A stretch of 64,000 bases of DNA from Nannocystis pusilla (GCF_020073745.1 NZ_JAIRAU010000028.1:124001-188000), one strand, 5' to 3'; shown: positions 25,668 to 38,928, numbered from the stretch's first letter. Notes: generated from the sequence alone by a model not told the origin. Made by a program: numbers and translations.

Positions 25668-28600
25668 ATGGACCCGGAGCGCCCAGGTCCGCGTCCCGGC
25701 GCGCTGTCGGACCTCGAGGCCAGGCTGCTGGCCGCGGCGGTCGGCAAGCGCCTGTTCCAAAGGCCAGCCGAGCCGGTGCAGCTCGGCCGCTACCGCCTGC
25801 TCGGCCGCCTCGGCCAGGGCGGCATGAGCGTGGTGTTCCGCGCCCAGGACCCGCAGCTGCGCCGCGAGGTCGCGGTCAAGCTGCTGCACTCGCCGCGCGG
25901 CCAGCCCGACCCGGAGCAGCTGGCCCGCCTGCGCCGCGAGGCCCACGCGCTCGGCCGGCTGTCGCACCCCAACGTGGTCCAGGTGTTCGAGATCGGCGAG
26001 GCCGACGGGCAGACGTTCGTGGTGATGGAGCTGGTGCGCGGGACGACGCTGTGCGAGTGGCTGCGCGAGCGCCCGCGCGAGCCGGCGGAGATCGTCGAGG
26101 TGCTGGCGCAGGCGGGGCGCGGGCTGGCGGCCGCGCACGCGGCCGGCATCATCCACCGCGACTTCAAGCCCGAGAACGTGCTCGTCGGGGCCGACGGGCG
26201 CGCCCGCGTGGTCGACTTCGGGCTGGCGCGCGCCAACCCCGGCGCGCCCGCGGAGACGGCGACGGGCAGCCTCGAGGCGCCGCTGACGAAGTCCGGCACG
26301 GTGCTCGGGACGCCGGCGTTCATGGCCCCGGAGCAGCTCCAGGACCCCGGCCGCGCCGAGGCCCGCTCGGACCAGTTCAGCTTCTGCGTGATGGCCCACG
26401 AGGCGCTGTACGGCGAGCGCCCGTTCGAGGACCTGGCCGCGGTGGCGGCCGGGACCCTGCGCGCGCCGCCTGCCGGGACGAAGGTGCCGGCGACGTTGCG
26501 CGAGCCGCTGCTCCGCGGGCTCCGCCGCGACCCGGCCGAGCGCTGGCCGACGATGGACGCGCTGCTGGCCGCGCTGGCGCTGCCGGAGACCGCGGGACGG
26601 CCGGCGCGGCGGCGCTGGTGGCTGGCCGGCGCGGGGGCCGTGGCGGCGCTGGCGATCGCCGGGCTGGCGGTGCCGGCGTGGTCGAGTTGGCGCGAGGCGG
26701 CGGCGGCCGAGCGGACGCTCGCTGCCGTCGAGCAGCAGCTCGCCGGCCTGCTGGCGGACGGGGCTGCCGCCTCCGGGCCGCTGGTGCTGGCGAGCGTCGC
26801 CGACGCGCAAGCCGGGCGAGCCTGGGCCCGCTGGGCGCGGCTGCTCGAGCAAGCCCAGGAGGCCGCGGCGCGCGAGGCCTGGGCGCACGCGTTCGTGTTC
26901 GCCGAGGGCGAGGTGCAGGCGCGCGACGAGGCGCTGCTCGGGCTGGCACGCGCGGCCGCCGAGCGCCGCGAGGGAAGAACGGCGCGCGACGGCGGGCCCA
27001 GGCGGCCCGACAGCGGGCACAACCCCGCCGGCGCTCCCGCGACGGCGCGCGACGGCGCGCATGGCTCGGCCGAAGCTTTCGCCGCGACGCGCGACAGCGC
27101 GCACAATCCGTCCGACGCTCCCGCGACGACGCGCGACAGCGCGCATGGCCCCATCGGAGCCCCCGACGCGGCGCGCGGCGGCGCGCATCGTCCGTCCGAC
27201 GCTCCCGCCATCACGGGCGATGGCGCGCACGGCCCCATCGGAGCCCTCGACGCAATGCGCGACGGCGCGCATGAATTGGCCACCGCACCCGTGGCGACGC
27301 GCGACGGCGCGCACCCTCCGCCCGACTCTCCCGCCGGGACACGCAGCGGAGCACGTCGCGGGCCTCGATCCGGCGGCGGTGCGCGCGAGGCCGCGCGGGT
27401 GCTGGCGCTGATCACCGCCGAGGCGCCCGAGCTGAGCTCCGCCCCGGAGCTGGGCCCGTTGCGGGCCGCGGCCGCCGTCTCGCCGCCGGCGAGCCGACCC
27501 GCCGGCGCCCGGGATGGCGGCGCCCCGGACCGCGAGACGGCCGGCCTCGGCCCCACGGACCCCGCGCCGCTCGAGCAGCGGCTCGGCGACGCCGGGGTGC
27601 CGCGCGGGGTGATCGCGCTGGCCCGGGCCGGGCTGCTCGACCTGTCGGCGGCCACCCTGCTCACCCTCGCGGGCCGGGCGGACCCGCCGACACGCGCGCG
27701 CTGGCGGCTGGCGGCGTCGGCCCTGGTCGCCGCGACGGGCGACGATGCGCGGGCGCTGGCCCTCGCGGTCACGGCGGCCGCCGAGCCCAGCGTGCGCGAC
27801 GCGGCCCTGGCCGAGCAGGCCAGCCTGCTGCTGCGAGCCGGGCGCGTCGAGGAGGCCGCGCGGGTGCTCGCCACGCGGCTGGCGGAGGCGACCCCCGAAG
27901 CCCGGCCCGAGGTCGAGGCCCTGCGCGATCGCCTGGCCGCGCTGCTGGCCGCGCGCACGCGCCTGTCGCTGCGGTTCGGCGACACCGATCCGTGGACCGC
28001 GGTGGCGCCCGCGGCCCTGCGCAGCGATCCGCTGGACCGGACGCTGGTCGTCGACAGCGAGGGCGGGCTGCTCGCGGCCTGGTCGCTGGCGCAGCGCGCC
28101 GATCGGCTGCTCGTCGAGCTCGCGCTCGAGCCCTCGGCGCTCGCACCGGGCGGCGTGTTCGTGGTGCGAGTGGCCGGCGCCGAGACGGCGGCCCAGCTCG
28201 AGCTGCACGTCGCGGCGGACCACGAGTCGCCCGCGCTCGAGCTGCGCTGCGCGGCCTCGATGTCCGAACCGACCGCCCACGCCGACGACGCCGTGGCGCG
28301 GGCGGCGGACGACGGCGCGCGCACGACCGACTCGGCAGGGGGCTCCGCCTCGCCTGCGACCGCGAACGATCGGGCCCGCGGCGCCGCGGACGCGACCCCT
28401 GCCGGCGACGCGACCGTCGCCTCGCTCGGTCCGGTCCGCGTCGACGGCACGGGCGTCCCGCTGCGGCTGCAGCTCGACGTCGCCGCCGACGCCCTCACCT
28501 GTCGAGCGCTCGACGCCGGCCGCTGGCCCGCGCTCCGCGAGCAGGTGGCGCTGCCCGGCCGCTGGGTCCCCGGCCCGCTCGCGCTCGAGCTGCGCGGCGG

Positions 28601-29228
28601 CGAGGCCCGCATGCGCGTGCGACTCACGGCGCTCGAAGTCCTGGGCGCGGTGCCGGCGACGGTCGGACCGCCCTCCCCGCTGGCCCGGGCGGCCGCGCGG
28701 CTCGTCGACGGCGATCCCGGGGCGGCCGCGGAGCTCCTCGCCGAGCTCACCGGCCCGCGCGCGCGGCTGTGGCAGGCCCTCGCGGCGATCCGGCAGGCGC
28801 GCTGGCAGATCGCCGGGCCCTCGCTCGAGCGCGTGCTCGCCGACGAGTCCGGGCTCGCAGCGCTGCAGCGCTGGCTGCGGGCCGATCCGGTCGGCCTCGC
28901 GCCGGCGCTGCGGCACTTGCTCGGCGAGCCGCGCTTCCTCGACCTGTTCGCGCGCGCGTGGCAGCGCGAGCTCGACGCGCTGCAGCTCGCGCCCGAGGTC
29001 GTGCGGCTCGTGCTGGCCGAGTTCGCCGGCCTCGACGCCCGCTGCGACGGCGCCCAGGCCTGCGCCGCGCTGCACCGCGTCCACGGGCGAGCGCTGGTGC
29101 AGATCGGCGAGCCGGTGCGGGCGCGTCGGGCCTTCGAGGCCGCGCTCGCGGCCGCGCCGGAGGACGCCGAGGGACGCGCGCTGGCCCGCCGGTTGGTCCT
29201 CGACCTCGCGCTCGTCGGGTCGCCGTGA
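25668..29228 (+). CDS. large transmembrane Ser/Thr protein kinase, partner of the ECF sigma
   Basis: A protein of 1186 residues. Kinase domain at about 42-305: GQGGMS loop, Lys71, HRDFKPEN (Asp165), DFG 183-185, GTPAFMAPEQ. A membrane helix lies at about 317-337. The extracytoplasmic part contains a 14-residue tandem repeat (461-558, unit RD-G/S-AH-xPxxAPxxT, about seven copies), an Ala-rich helical region, a beta-rich middle (about 765-990) and a helical end. It follows the sigma gene by 6 nt and probably acts on it. The sensor region matched no known family. Confidence 0.9.
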   Translation: MDPERPGPRPGALSDLEARLLAAAVGKRLFQRPAEPVQLGRYRLLGRLGQGGMSVVFRAQDPQLRREVAVKLLHSPRGQPDPEQLARLRREAHALGRLSHPNVVQVFEIGEADGQTFVVMELVRGTTLCEWLRERPREPAEIVEVLAQAGRGLAAAHAAGIIHRDFKPENVLVGADGRARVVDFGLARANPGAPAETATGSLEAPLTKSGTVLGTPAFMAPEQLQDPGRAEARSDQFSFCVMAHEALYGERPFEDLAAVAAGTLRAPPAGTKVPATLREPLLRGLRRDPAERWPTMDALLAALALPETAGRPARRRWWLAGAGAVAALAIAGLAVPAWSSWREAAAAERTLAAVEQQLAGLLADGAAASGPLVLASVADAQAGRAWARWARLLEQAQEAAAREAWAHAFVFAEGEVQARDEALLGLARAAAERREGRTARDGGPRRPDSGHNPAGAPATARDGAHGSAEAFAATRDSAHNPSDAPATTRDSAHGPIGAPDAARGGAHRPSDAPAITGDGAHGPIGALDAMRDGAHELATAPVATRDGAHPPPDSPAGTRSGARRGPRSGGGAREAARVLALITAEAPELSSAPELGPLRAAAAVSPPASRPAGARDGGAPDRETAGLGPTDPAPLEQRLGDAGVPRGVIALARAGLLDLSAATLLTLAGRADPPTRARWRLAASALVAATGDDARALALAVTAAAEPSVRDAALAEQASLLLRAGRVEEAARVLATRLAEATPEARPEVEALRDRLAALLAARTRLSLRFGDTDPWTAVAPAALRSDPLDRTLVVDSEGGLLAAWSLAQRADRLLVELALEPSALAPGGVFVVRVAGAETAAQLELHVAADHESPALELRCAASMSEPTAHADDAVARAADDGARTTDSAGGSASPATANDRARGAADATPAGDATVASLGPVRVDGTGVPLRLQLDVAADALTCRALDAGRWPALREQVALPGRWVPGPLALELRGGEARMRVRLTALEVLGAVPATVGPPSPLARAAARLVDGDPGAAAELLAELTGPRARLWQALAAIRQARWQIAGPSLERVLADESGLAALQRWLRADPVGLAPALRHLLGEPRFLDLFARAWQRELDALQLAPEVVRLVLAEFAGLDARCDGAQACAALHRVHGRALVQIGEPVRARRAFEAALAAAPEDAEGRALARRLVLDLALVGSP
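27048..27341 (+). repeat. 42-bp tandem repeat inside the kinase gene, about seven units
   Basis: Seven 42-bp units encode RDGAH or RDSAH followed by nine more residues ending in T/A/M. A degenerate unit precedes them from about 27000. The frame is kept throughout. Confidence 0.8.
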
Positions 29229-29446
29229 CGGGGGCGCTCCGGTCGTCGGCAGCTCACCACGACAGCAGCGCGCGAGCCCTCGACCTCGCGCTCGCCGACT
29301 CGCCCTGATGGGGCCAGCTCGCGGTCCTGGGCCTCGACTCCGGCGGGTCGATCCCTCGCACATGGCTGGCCCGGGCCACGCCTCGTTCGGCGTCGCATGA
29401 AACGCAGTTGACGGGGCCCGGGGCGCGTGCTGTGCTTCCGCGAACG

Positions 29447-30382
29447 ATGCGCGGCACGTCCCTGTTGTGTGGCCTGTTCGGCGGCGCGCTGCTGTGCGGT
29501 TGTGGCGACGACGGCGGCGGCTCGGCCGGCGGCGGGCAGATGTACACCACGCGCAGCAGCGTCAGCGACGGCATCGCGGCCGCGGGCGACGTGTTCGTGG
29601 CGGCCGGCCAGGGCGTGTTCGGCCTGTTCGGCGGCTCGGGTGCCCACCAGATCCGCGACGGCTGGAACGTCGAGTACCAGAAGCTCCTCGTGTCGCTCGG
29701 GAGCGTCATCCTGCGCCGCACCGACGACGGCGACCACGAGATCGTCGCGCGCGTCATCGTCGACCTGCAGGCCCTGCCCGATGACGGGGTCCTCGTCGAC
29801 CACGTCGACGGCCGCGGCGGACCGGGCTCGGTCGACTTCACGCTGCCGCCGGCCACCGGCGACAGCGTGGCGCTGTCGCCGGGCACGCTCGAGGCGGACG
29901 CCGAGATGATGAACAAGAACGGCTGGGCGTTCTACATCGAGGGCACGATCGAGAAGCGCGACGGCTACTCGTGCAAGCCCGACGCCCCGGCCGACTGCGT
30001 GCAGGCCCCGACGATCCGCTTCCGCTGGGGCCTGCCGCACGGCGCGGCCTACACCGGCTGCGAGTGGAACGACCCGTCCGTCCCCAGCCAGAACGTCACC
30101 CTCACCTTCCCCGCCGTGTCCTGGCTGCAGACCACGATCGCCACCGAGACGACGACGATGCGCGCCCAGTGGATCGCCGACGCCGACCTCGACCGCGACG
30201 GCGAGACCACGCTCGACGAGCTGCAGCAGATCGACGCCGCCGCGCTGCTCACCCGCCGCCGCGGCTACGAGCTGTCGGGCGCCGCCGGCCCGATCGACAC
30301 GGTCTACGACTACCTGCGCGAGCAGGTCCGCGTCGCCGGCATGCGCAGCTGGGGCCGGTGCACCACCGCCTCCGCGCTCTGA
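29447..30382 (+). CDS. lipoprotein with an EF-hand-like calcium loop
   Basis: A protein of 311 residues with a signal peptide and an LLCGC-type lipobox, somewhat unusual because Cys precedes Gly-Cys. The middle has a two-strand rich domain (WNVEYQKLLVSLGSVILRR, FTLPPATGDSVALSPG). Near residue 245 DADLDRDGETTLDEL fits an EF-hand loop, suggesting calcium binding. A short helical end holds two Cys. ATG 29447 was chosen over an upstream TTG because it directly begins the signal peptide. No family assigned. Confidence 0.8.
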   Translation: MRGTSLLCGLFGGALLCGCGDDGGGSAGGGQMYTTRSSVSDGIAAAGDVFVAAGQGVFGLFGGSGAHQIRDGWNVEYQKLLVSLGSVILRRTDDGDHEIVARVIVDLQALPDDGVLVDHVDGRGGPGSVDFTLPPATGDSVALSPGTLEADAEMMNKNGWAFYIEGTIEKRDGYSCKPDAPADCVQAPTIRFRWGLPHGAAYTGCEWNDPSVPSQNVTLTFPAVSWLQTTIATETTTMRAQWIADADLDRDGETTLDELQQIDAAALLTRRRGYELSGAAGPIDTVYDYLREQVRVAGMRSWGRCTTASAL

Positions 30383-30398
30383 CGGGCGCGGTCGGCCC

Positions 30399-30608
30399 AT
30401 GAGCCTCGAACCCGACCACGAGCGAGCTCTGCGCGAGGCCGAAGTCGACAACGCCGACGCCGCGGCCGAAGAGATGAGCCTGCAGGGGTTCACGCATCGT
30501 CGCTGCTCGCGCTGCAACGGCGAGCTCAACGTCAACGACAGGGGCTCCGGTTACACGGTCTCCTGCGAGACGGAGAAGTGCCTGCGCCTCACCTTTCGTG
30601 GGATCTGA
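30399..30608 (+). CDS. small zinc-ribbon-like protein
   Basis: A 69-residue protein starting 16 nt after the previous stop. An acidic helix (1-30) is followed by CSRCNGELNVNDRG and SCETEKC, a Cys4 pattern (CxxC and CxxxxC) that fits a zinc ribbon. The function is unknown; it may be an accessory protein of the upstream operon. No independent promoter was seen. Confidence 0.65.
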   Translation: MSLEPDHERALREAEVDNADAAAEEMSLQGFTHRRCSRCNGELNVNDRGSGYTVSCETEKCLRLTFRGI

Positions 30609-30670
30609 GCGCCTCCCGCGAAGTAGCCGATCGCGGTCACGACGCGCTCCGTCCCGCGCAGAAGAATGGA

Positions 30671-30754
30671 CATGCTCCATGGAGCATGCCCATCCAGTCA
30701 TGTCTTTTAAAACATTTCCGATCGACCATGTCCTCTCGGACATGAACTGCCGCT
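30671..30754. repeat. CATG array 9, six 14-bp units in exact phase
   Basis: Units start at 30671, 30685, 30699, 30713 (CATT), 30727 and 30741. The first is a perfect 18-bp palindrome; the fifth forms CATGTCC-TCTC-GGACATG. It lies between the convergent zinc-ribbon and kinase genes. Confidence 0.85.
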
Positions 30755-30766
30755 CGCCGCTCGCCG

Positions 30767-34090
<3,324 letters not shown>

Positions 34091-34247
34091 GCGGACCTTA
34101 GCCCGGGTGGAGTACCCGCCGCCCGGGAAAAAATTGTCCCGGCGGAGAGAAAACTCGAGACAGGAGGGGTGGCGGATCCGCCCGCGCCGAGGACGCCTGC
34201 CCGCCGGCGGCGGCGAGCCGCGCCTCGCCTGCCGCCGGCACGAGTGA

Positions 34248-34275
34248 CATGTCCTTTAAAACATGCCCGTAAGTA
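34248..34275. repeat. CATG array 10, two units
   Basis: Units start at 34248 and 34262, the first with TTTAAAA. This is the only array in a clearly divergent gap. Confidence 0.6.
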
Positions 34276-34651
34276 TGGGCCGGCGCCCCGGCGGACGTGG
34301 GCGAATCACGACATCGGCCGCCGCCGAATCGTAGGTGTCCAACCTCGATTCGCCTCATGACATTCCGGTGACTCGCCGGTGATGCGCCGGGGTTGTTCGG
34401 CCGCCTTCAGCCGCGGTACCCTGCCGGACATGAAGCGCGAGCGCGGCCAATCGCCTGTCGACCGAGCGCGGCATCGGCCGCCTCGCGCCCGGATTGTCGC
34501 CTCGGCGCTGCCCGGTCGGCGCGAGACAGCCGCCCCGCGAGCGCGTCGGTCAATCGCACCGCTCGGGCTCGCTCGGGGAAGGCGCGCGCACACGTCGCAA
34601 TCCTGCGAACATGGCTCGCACAATTGCGACGCCCGCGCTACCCGCGCCGCG

Positions 34652-34657
34652 TACACT
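34652..34657 (+). promoter_or_regulatory. TACACT -10-like box
   Basis: TACACT lies 6 nt before ATG 34664. Confidence 0.45.
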
Positions 34658-34663
34658 TCCCGC

Positions 34664-35455
34664 ATGCAAATTACAACTCTACTGCCGGCGCTGTCCACAT
34701 CCCGCCGCGAGCGGACCTCGCTCCGTCGGCTCCCTGCCGCCCTGGCGCTCTCGCTCGCGCTCGGTTGCGGCGAGTCCGGTTCGGAGACGTCGGCGACCTC
34801 GGAGGCCTCGACCGACCAGCCCGCGACCGGTGACGCGAGCACCGACGGGACGGGCGGCGGCCCGACCATCACCAGCGGCCCCGTCACCGACGGCTCCGCC
34901 ACCGACGATTCCGCCACCGACGATTCTGCCACCGACGGCTCCGCCACCGACGATTCCGCCACCGACGCGAGCACCGCCGCCACGACCGGAGAGCCCGGCG
35001 TGTGCGCGCAGCTGTGCCAGCGCACCGTCGATTGCGAGGTGCCCGTGGCGCTCGAGCAGTGCGTCGCCGACTGCGAGGCGGCCGCACCGGCGCTGCGCGC
35101 CTGCATCGTCGCCTGCGACCAGCCGGTCTGCGAAGACATGCTGATGTGCACGACCCTGTGCGCCCAGCCGGGCGACCCCGACGCGACGCCCTACGCGAGC
35201 TGCGAGGACGACGCGTCGAGCTGCCAGCCCGGCACGTACCTGTGCATCGAGAACAACGACGGACTCACCGCCTGCACCCCGTTCTGCGACGAGAACGAGC
35301 AATGCCCGGTGCCGGCGACGGGCGACGCGATCCCGACGTGCGACACCGCCGACGAGCCCAAGTTGTGCTCGCTCGACTGCAGCGGCGGTCAGCAGTGCCC
35401 GGACGACATGATCTGCGACCCGAAGTCGGCCCTGTGCATGTGGCCGCCCGCTTGA
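34664..35455 (+). CDS. Cys-rich lipoprotein with five-residue linker repeats
   Basis: A protein of 263 residues: signal peptide, ALGC lipobox, then an acidic low-complexity linker with repeats of the D-D/G-S-A-T type (about six copies, 15 bp each). The outer domain has about twenty Cys in short modules (CAQLCQRTVDC, CVADCEAAAP, CTTLCAQPGD, CDENEQCPV). No known family; the layout is that of other surface lipoproteins in this window. Confidence 0.83.
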   Translation: MQITTLLPALSTSRRERTSLRRLPAALALSLALGCGESGSETSATSEASTDQPATGDASTDGTGGGPTITSGPVTDGSATDDSATDDSATDGSATDDSATDASTAATTGEPGVCAQLCQRTVDCEVPVALEQCVADCEAAAPALRACIVACDQPVCEDMLMCTTLCAQPGDPDATPYASCEDDASSCQPGTYLCIENNDGLTACTPFCDENEQCPVPATGDAIPTCDTADEPKLCSLDCSGGQQCPDDMICDPKSALCMWPPA

Positions 35456-35886
35456 GCCACGGCCGCGAGCACGCACCACACCTCGCCGACGAGCACCCGA
35501 TCGCGCGCTTCAGCTCGAAGGCGCAATCGGGTGTGACCGCGTTTGGCCGTGTGTGAGGCCGGCCGTCGGCGGCGCCGCGTCCGTGGTCTTTCGCGGAGCT
35601 GCGGTCACCGAGGCTGATCTTGATGTCGTCGAAGAACACGGTGAAGGCGTGGTCGTAGTCCTGCGCCCAGTCACCGAAGGAGATGGATTCGGTTGGGGGC
35701 GCGGCCCCCGAGTGGCGTCCTCGCGGGCGAACTCGCGCGCCGCGAGGCACCGAGAAAAAATTCCGAAGTTTCGCCAATTGCCTACTAGGTCCAAGAGACT
35801 TCCAACGCGAGCCCGATCGAAGTCGTCTCATCGCCACGACTCCGAGCGGGGCAGCCTCCATTCCCCCAACCAATTGACGACAAGCC
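35456..35886 (+). other. intergenic region with an A/T-richer patch
   Basis: 431 bp without a supported gene. The stretch from about 35750 to 35890 is visibly richer in A/T than its surroundings and probably holds the promoter of the gene at 35887. Confidence 0.35.
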
Positions 35887-36393
35887 ATGACCAAGCCGAA
35901 TCTCTTCTTCAGCCTTCTCCTCGCTGCAGCCGGCTTCACCGGCGGATGCGACGCCCCTCCTTCGGACGCCGCCGAGCGCCTGGCCGAGCTGGCCGCGGCC
36001 CGGGCCCCCGAGCAGCCCCGTGAGGAGATCGTGGTCGTCGAGTCGGGCGACGAGCCGCTCTCGATCTGCGACTTCGTCCCTCTCGACGCGGTCGACCTCG
36101 AGGGGCTCCCGTCCGAGTGCGACGACGCGGCCCGCGAATTCACCATCCACGTCCCCGGGGAGGGCAACGGACCCGCGAGCGGCGTGAACGACGACCTGCG
36201 AGCGCGCGTCCAGCCGGCAGCCTGTGCAGATTGGACCTGGACCGAATATCACTTCTTCGACAACCCCTGCAACACCTGCAACCCCCAGCCGAACATGCCC
36301 GGCTGGAAGCGATCGATCCAGTCGCGTTGGTGCAACGCGTGCGGGTATTGCTCGAACTGGAGCGTCGAGAGCATCCACTGCCTGGCTTGCTGA
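35887..36393 (+). CDS. small lipoprotein with Cys-rich C-terminus
   Basis: A protein of 168 residues with a signal peptide ending in FTGGC. A short charged helix and an acidic middle lead to a C-terminal 60 residues rich in Cys and Trp (CNTCNPQPNMPGW, WCNACGYCSNW, HCLAC). The C-terminal pattern recalls small secreted disulfide-rich or peptide-precursor proteins, but no family or modifying enzymes are nearby. Codon use is slightly less GC-rich at the start. Confidence 0.75.
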   Translation: MTKPNLFFSLLLAAAGFTGGCDAPPSDAAERLAELAAARAPEQPREEIVVVESGDEPLSICDFVPLDAVDLEGLPSECDDAAREFTIHVPGEGNGPASGVNDDLRARVQPAACADWTWTEYHFFDNPCNTCNPQPNMPGWKRSIQSRWCNACGYCSNWSVESIHCLAC

Positions 36394-36399
36394 GCGCGC

Positions 36400-36417
36400 C
36401 CGCGCCGTCGCGGCTTT
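36400..36417 (+). terminator. weak terminator-like hairpin
   Basis: CCGCG, loop CCGT, CGCGG, then CTTT, 7 nt after the stop codon at 36393. Confidence 0.4.
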
Positions 36418-36506
36418 AGGATCCACATCTCCGCGTCCCTCGCCGTCGCCGCCGAGCGCAGCAAGGCGACGCGAGGTCAGAGCGCCCGCCGTCGATCCGC
36501 TGCGCC

Positions 36507-37118
36507 TCAGCGGCCCGCGCCGTCGCGCCAGCGGTTCCGGACGTTCATGCGCTCCCCCAGCCGGGCGCCGTGGTCGAATGAATCGTCGTGACGGAGGGCG
36601 CCCAGGAGGCCCGCAGCGAGATCGCCGGTCTGCCAGTCGAGGTCGCCGGCCAGCGTGTTGGACTCGCCGTCGAGGTACCTCAGCGGGGTCCGGTCGTCGA
36701 GCAAGGCGGTGAGGCACGTCTCGACACCCGGCACCGTCAGCAAGCGGCGCGCCACGCCGGTGTTCGTCGAACCCGGCATGCTCCACCAGTCCGGCGGCAT
36801 CTGCCTCACCGCTGCGCAGTAGGCCGCCTGCAAGCCGGCGGCGCTGACGGACTCCCGCCGCAGCACGTTCGTCTCGACCAGGAAGAACAGCTCGATCGGC
36901 GTGAAGCGCTCCTCCTCGGGCACCGGCTTGCTCAGGAACGGATCGAGCTTGCGCTTGCTCGGGAGAGCGTCGATCTCCAGGTACGTCCGGCTCTCGGCCA
37001 GCATGCCCTGCACCGCCTCCTTTATCGCACGCGTGTCGCCGTCGCTGGTGGACACGCACGCCTGGGTGGTGAACCCCAGGCACAACCCGAGCAAGGCCAT
37101 CTCCACGCGGCGCGACAT
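36507..37118 (-). CDS. lipoprotein of unknown function
   Basis: A protein of 203 residues with a signal peptide and TTQAC lipobox. The mature part is mainly helical (IKEAVQGMLAESRTYLEID, FTPIELFFLVETNVLRRE) and lacks Thr-rich linkers. GGGAGGA stands before the ATG, and TATGCT lies about 24 nt upstream, so this gene has a normal short leader, unlike several others here. Convergent with the gene at 35887. Confidence 0.75.
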   Translation of the reverse strand: MSRRVEMALLGLCLGFTTQACVSTSDGDTRAIKEAVQGMLAESRTYLEIDALPSKRKLDPFLSKPVPEEERFTPIELFFLVETNVLRRESVSAAGLQAAYCAAVRQMPPDWWSMPGSTNTGVARRLLTVPGVETCLTALLDDRTPLRYLDGESNTLAGDLDWQTGDLAAGLLGALRHDDSFDHGARLGERMNVRNRWRDGAGR

Positions 37119-37246
37119 CAGCGTCCTCCCATGAGCACTGCCAGCATATCACGCCCCCGGCAGAATCAAACTTGGAGACAGGCAGGCCGGCGTCGCGCGA
37201 CCTCCGGCCTGCCCTGATTCGCGCGTCCGGGCCCGATTCTGCCGGC

Positions 37247-38920
37247 TCACTGCGGCGGGATGCACACCCCGCCGCCGACCGAGATCTGCGCCTGCGTGCG
37301 GAACGTGTTGAGCTTCTCCCAGTGCGGGACCTCGAATTGCGGGATCGTCCCGTCCTCGCGCACGTTGGTCACATGATAGGTGTGCTGATTCCAGATCCGG
37401 CGGCCCTGGACCCACCGGTCCTGGACGTCGCGCACCGCCTGGACGGTGAACGGGAGCACCCCGCCGTTGAGCGCGGTGTTGGAGACCACCAGGATCTCCG
37501 ACGAGCCGTCGTTGTCGATATCGGCGACCACCGGGTATTCGATGATCGTGCCCGACAGGTGCGGCGTCTGCATCAGCGGCGAGCCCAGATCGTCGAACAC
37601 CCACACCGTGTGCTCGTCGGCGTAGATCGCCTGGGCCTTGCCGCCGCCGATGAAGTCGAACGCGGTGCCGCCGGCCTGGGCCGCTGACGCCGAACTCGGG
37701 CTCGCCGTCGCCGTCGAGGTCGTGGATGTTGATCGGGCGGCTCAGGTCGCCCTGATTGTTGGGCGTGAATTGCCACACCAGCGTCCCGTCGTGCTGGCGC
37801 AGCTCGATGGAGTTGTCGCGCGAGATCAGCACCTCGGGCTGCGGGTCGCCGTCGAGGTTCGCGACCTGCGGGAAGGCCCAGCCGAAATTGTTGGTGTCGT
37901 ACCAGGTGCTGCCGTCGGCGTGGAACGCCGCGCCGTTGACCAGCACCTCGAGGCCGGGCTGACCGTCGAGGTCGGCCGCCATCGAGGCGCCGTAGATGGC
38001 GTCGTTGCCGCGGGTCCAGAGCTCGATGCCGTTGTGGTCGTACAACTTGGCGCCGGCGATGATCTCGACGTCGCCGTCCTGATCGACGTCTGCCAGCGCC
38101 ACCGCGCTCGACTGCGAGCCCGGCCACGTGGTGTTGCTCTTCCACTTCAGCGAGCCGTCGTGCTCGAAGGCGATGAGCCGGCCGCTGCCGCCCGGCTCGA
38201 TGGCGACGATCTCGGCGATACCGTCGCCGTCGATGTCGCCGGCCGCCGGCGTGCCGCCGAACTGCACCGGCTCCGCGGCGAAGAAGTGGACCGCGCCGGT
38301 GGCCCCGTCGAGCACGTAGAGCCGCGACGGCGAGGTGTCATTGTTCAAGTTCGGCCCGGCGACCACGACCACGTCGGGGATGTCGCACAGGTCGATGGCG
38401 CCGTCCTGGTTGTCGTCGGTGAGGTTGATGACGAGCGGCATGACGATGCAGTTGTCGAACCCGGGCGGGCCGGTGAAGGTCCACTGCGGCTCGGGCTCGA
38501 ACGAGTCCGGCGGGGCCTTGTCGGTGCAATCGCCGATCGCGTCCATGTCGTCGACGACCTTGCACGAGCTCGGAGGGGCGCCCATGTCGGGGTCGTCGCG
38601 CATGTGGTCGAACTTGATCGGACCGCTGTCGCTGTGCTGTTGCTCGTCGAGGTGCTGCTGGCGACCGTCGGGTCCACCGGCGCGGTCGTCCCGGTCGTCG
38701 TCCCGCCCTCGCTCTCCGAGCCGCCCTCGGTCACGGTCGCGGTAGAGGAGGTCGGCACGATCCCCGTCGTCGGTCCCGTCGTGACGCTCGTGCTCACCGT
38801 CGTCGTCGCCGACGCCGCCGTCGCGCCTGCCGTCGAATTGCCGTCGTCGCCGCAACCGGCGAGGACGAGCGCGAGCGAACCGGTGCGAGCGACGCGAGTG
38901 AGGTCCTTATTCATCGACAT
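37247..38920 (-). pseudogene. FG-GAP/VCBS-repeat lipoprotein with two compensating frameshifts
   Basis: The product is split over two reading frames. It starts at ATG 38920 with a signal peptide and a VLAGC lipobox and a Thr-rich linker; near 38640-38660 the coherent protein moves to another frame (SGPIKFDHMRDD onward); near 37675 it returns to the first (AFDFIGGGKAQA, then VWVFDDLGSP). Integrin-like repeats with calcium loops follow one another: DIDGDGIAEI, DVDQDGDVEI, DLDGDGEPEF, DIDNDGSSEI, a beta-propeller of FG-GAP type. Two indels that restore the frame suggest either assembly errors or a recent pseudogene. TACGAT lies 8 nt before the ATG. Confidence 0.75.
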
Positions 38921-38928
38921 CGCCGGCC

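Larger units (their letters stand above)
34091..34663. other. divergent intergenic region, kinase / Cys-rich lipoprotein
   Basis: 573 bp without a supported gene. It holds CATG array 10 and the TACACT box of the next gene. A long open frame runs through its right half but looks non-coding (Arg/Ala-rich, no motifs). Confidence 0.45.

Noticed and set aside
25035..30535. Very long minus-strand open frames opposite the ECF sigma-kinase operon
   Set aside because: They are rich in Arg, Ala and Ser, lack motifs and mirror the high third-position GC of the real plus-strand genes. The kinase motifs on the plus strand are decisive.
30671..30754. CATG array as a CRISPR array
   Set aside because: Units are 14 bp without separate spacers, and no cas genes are present.
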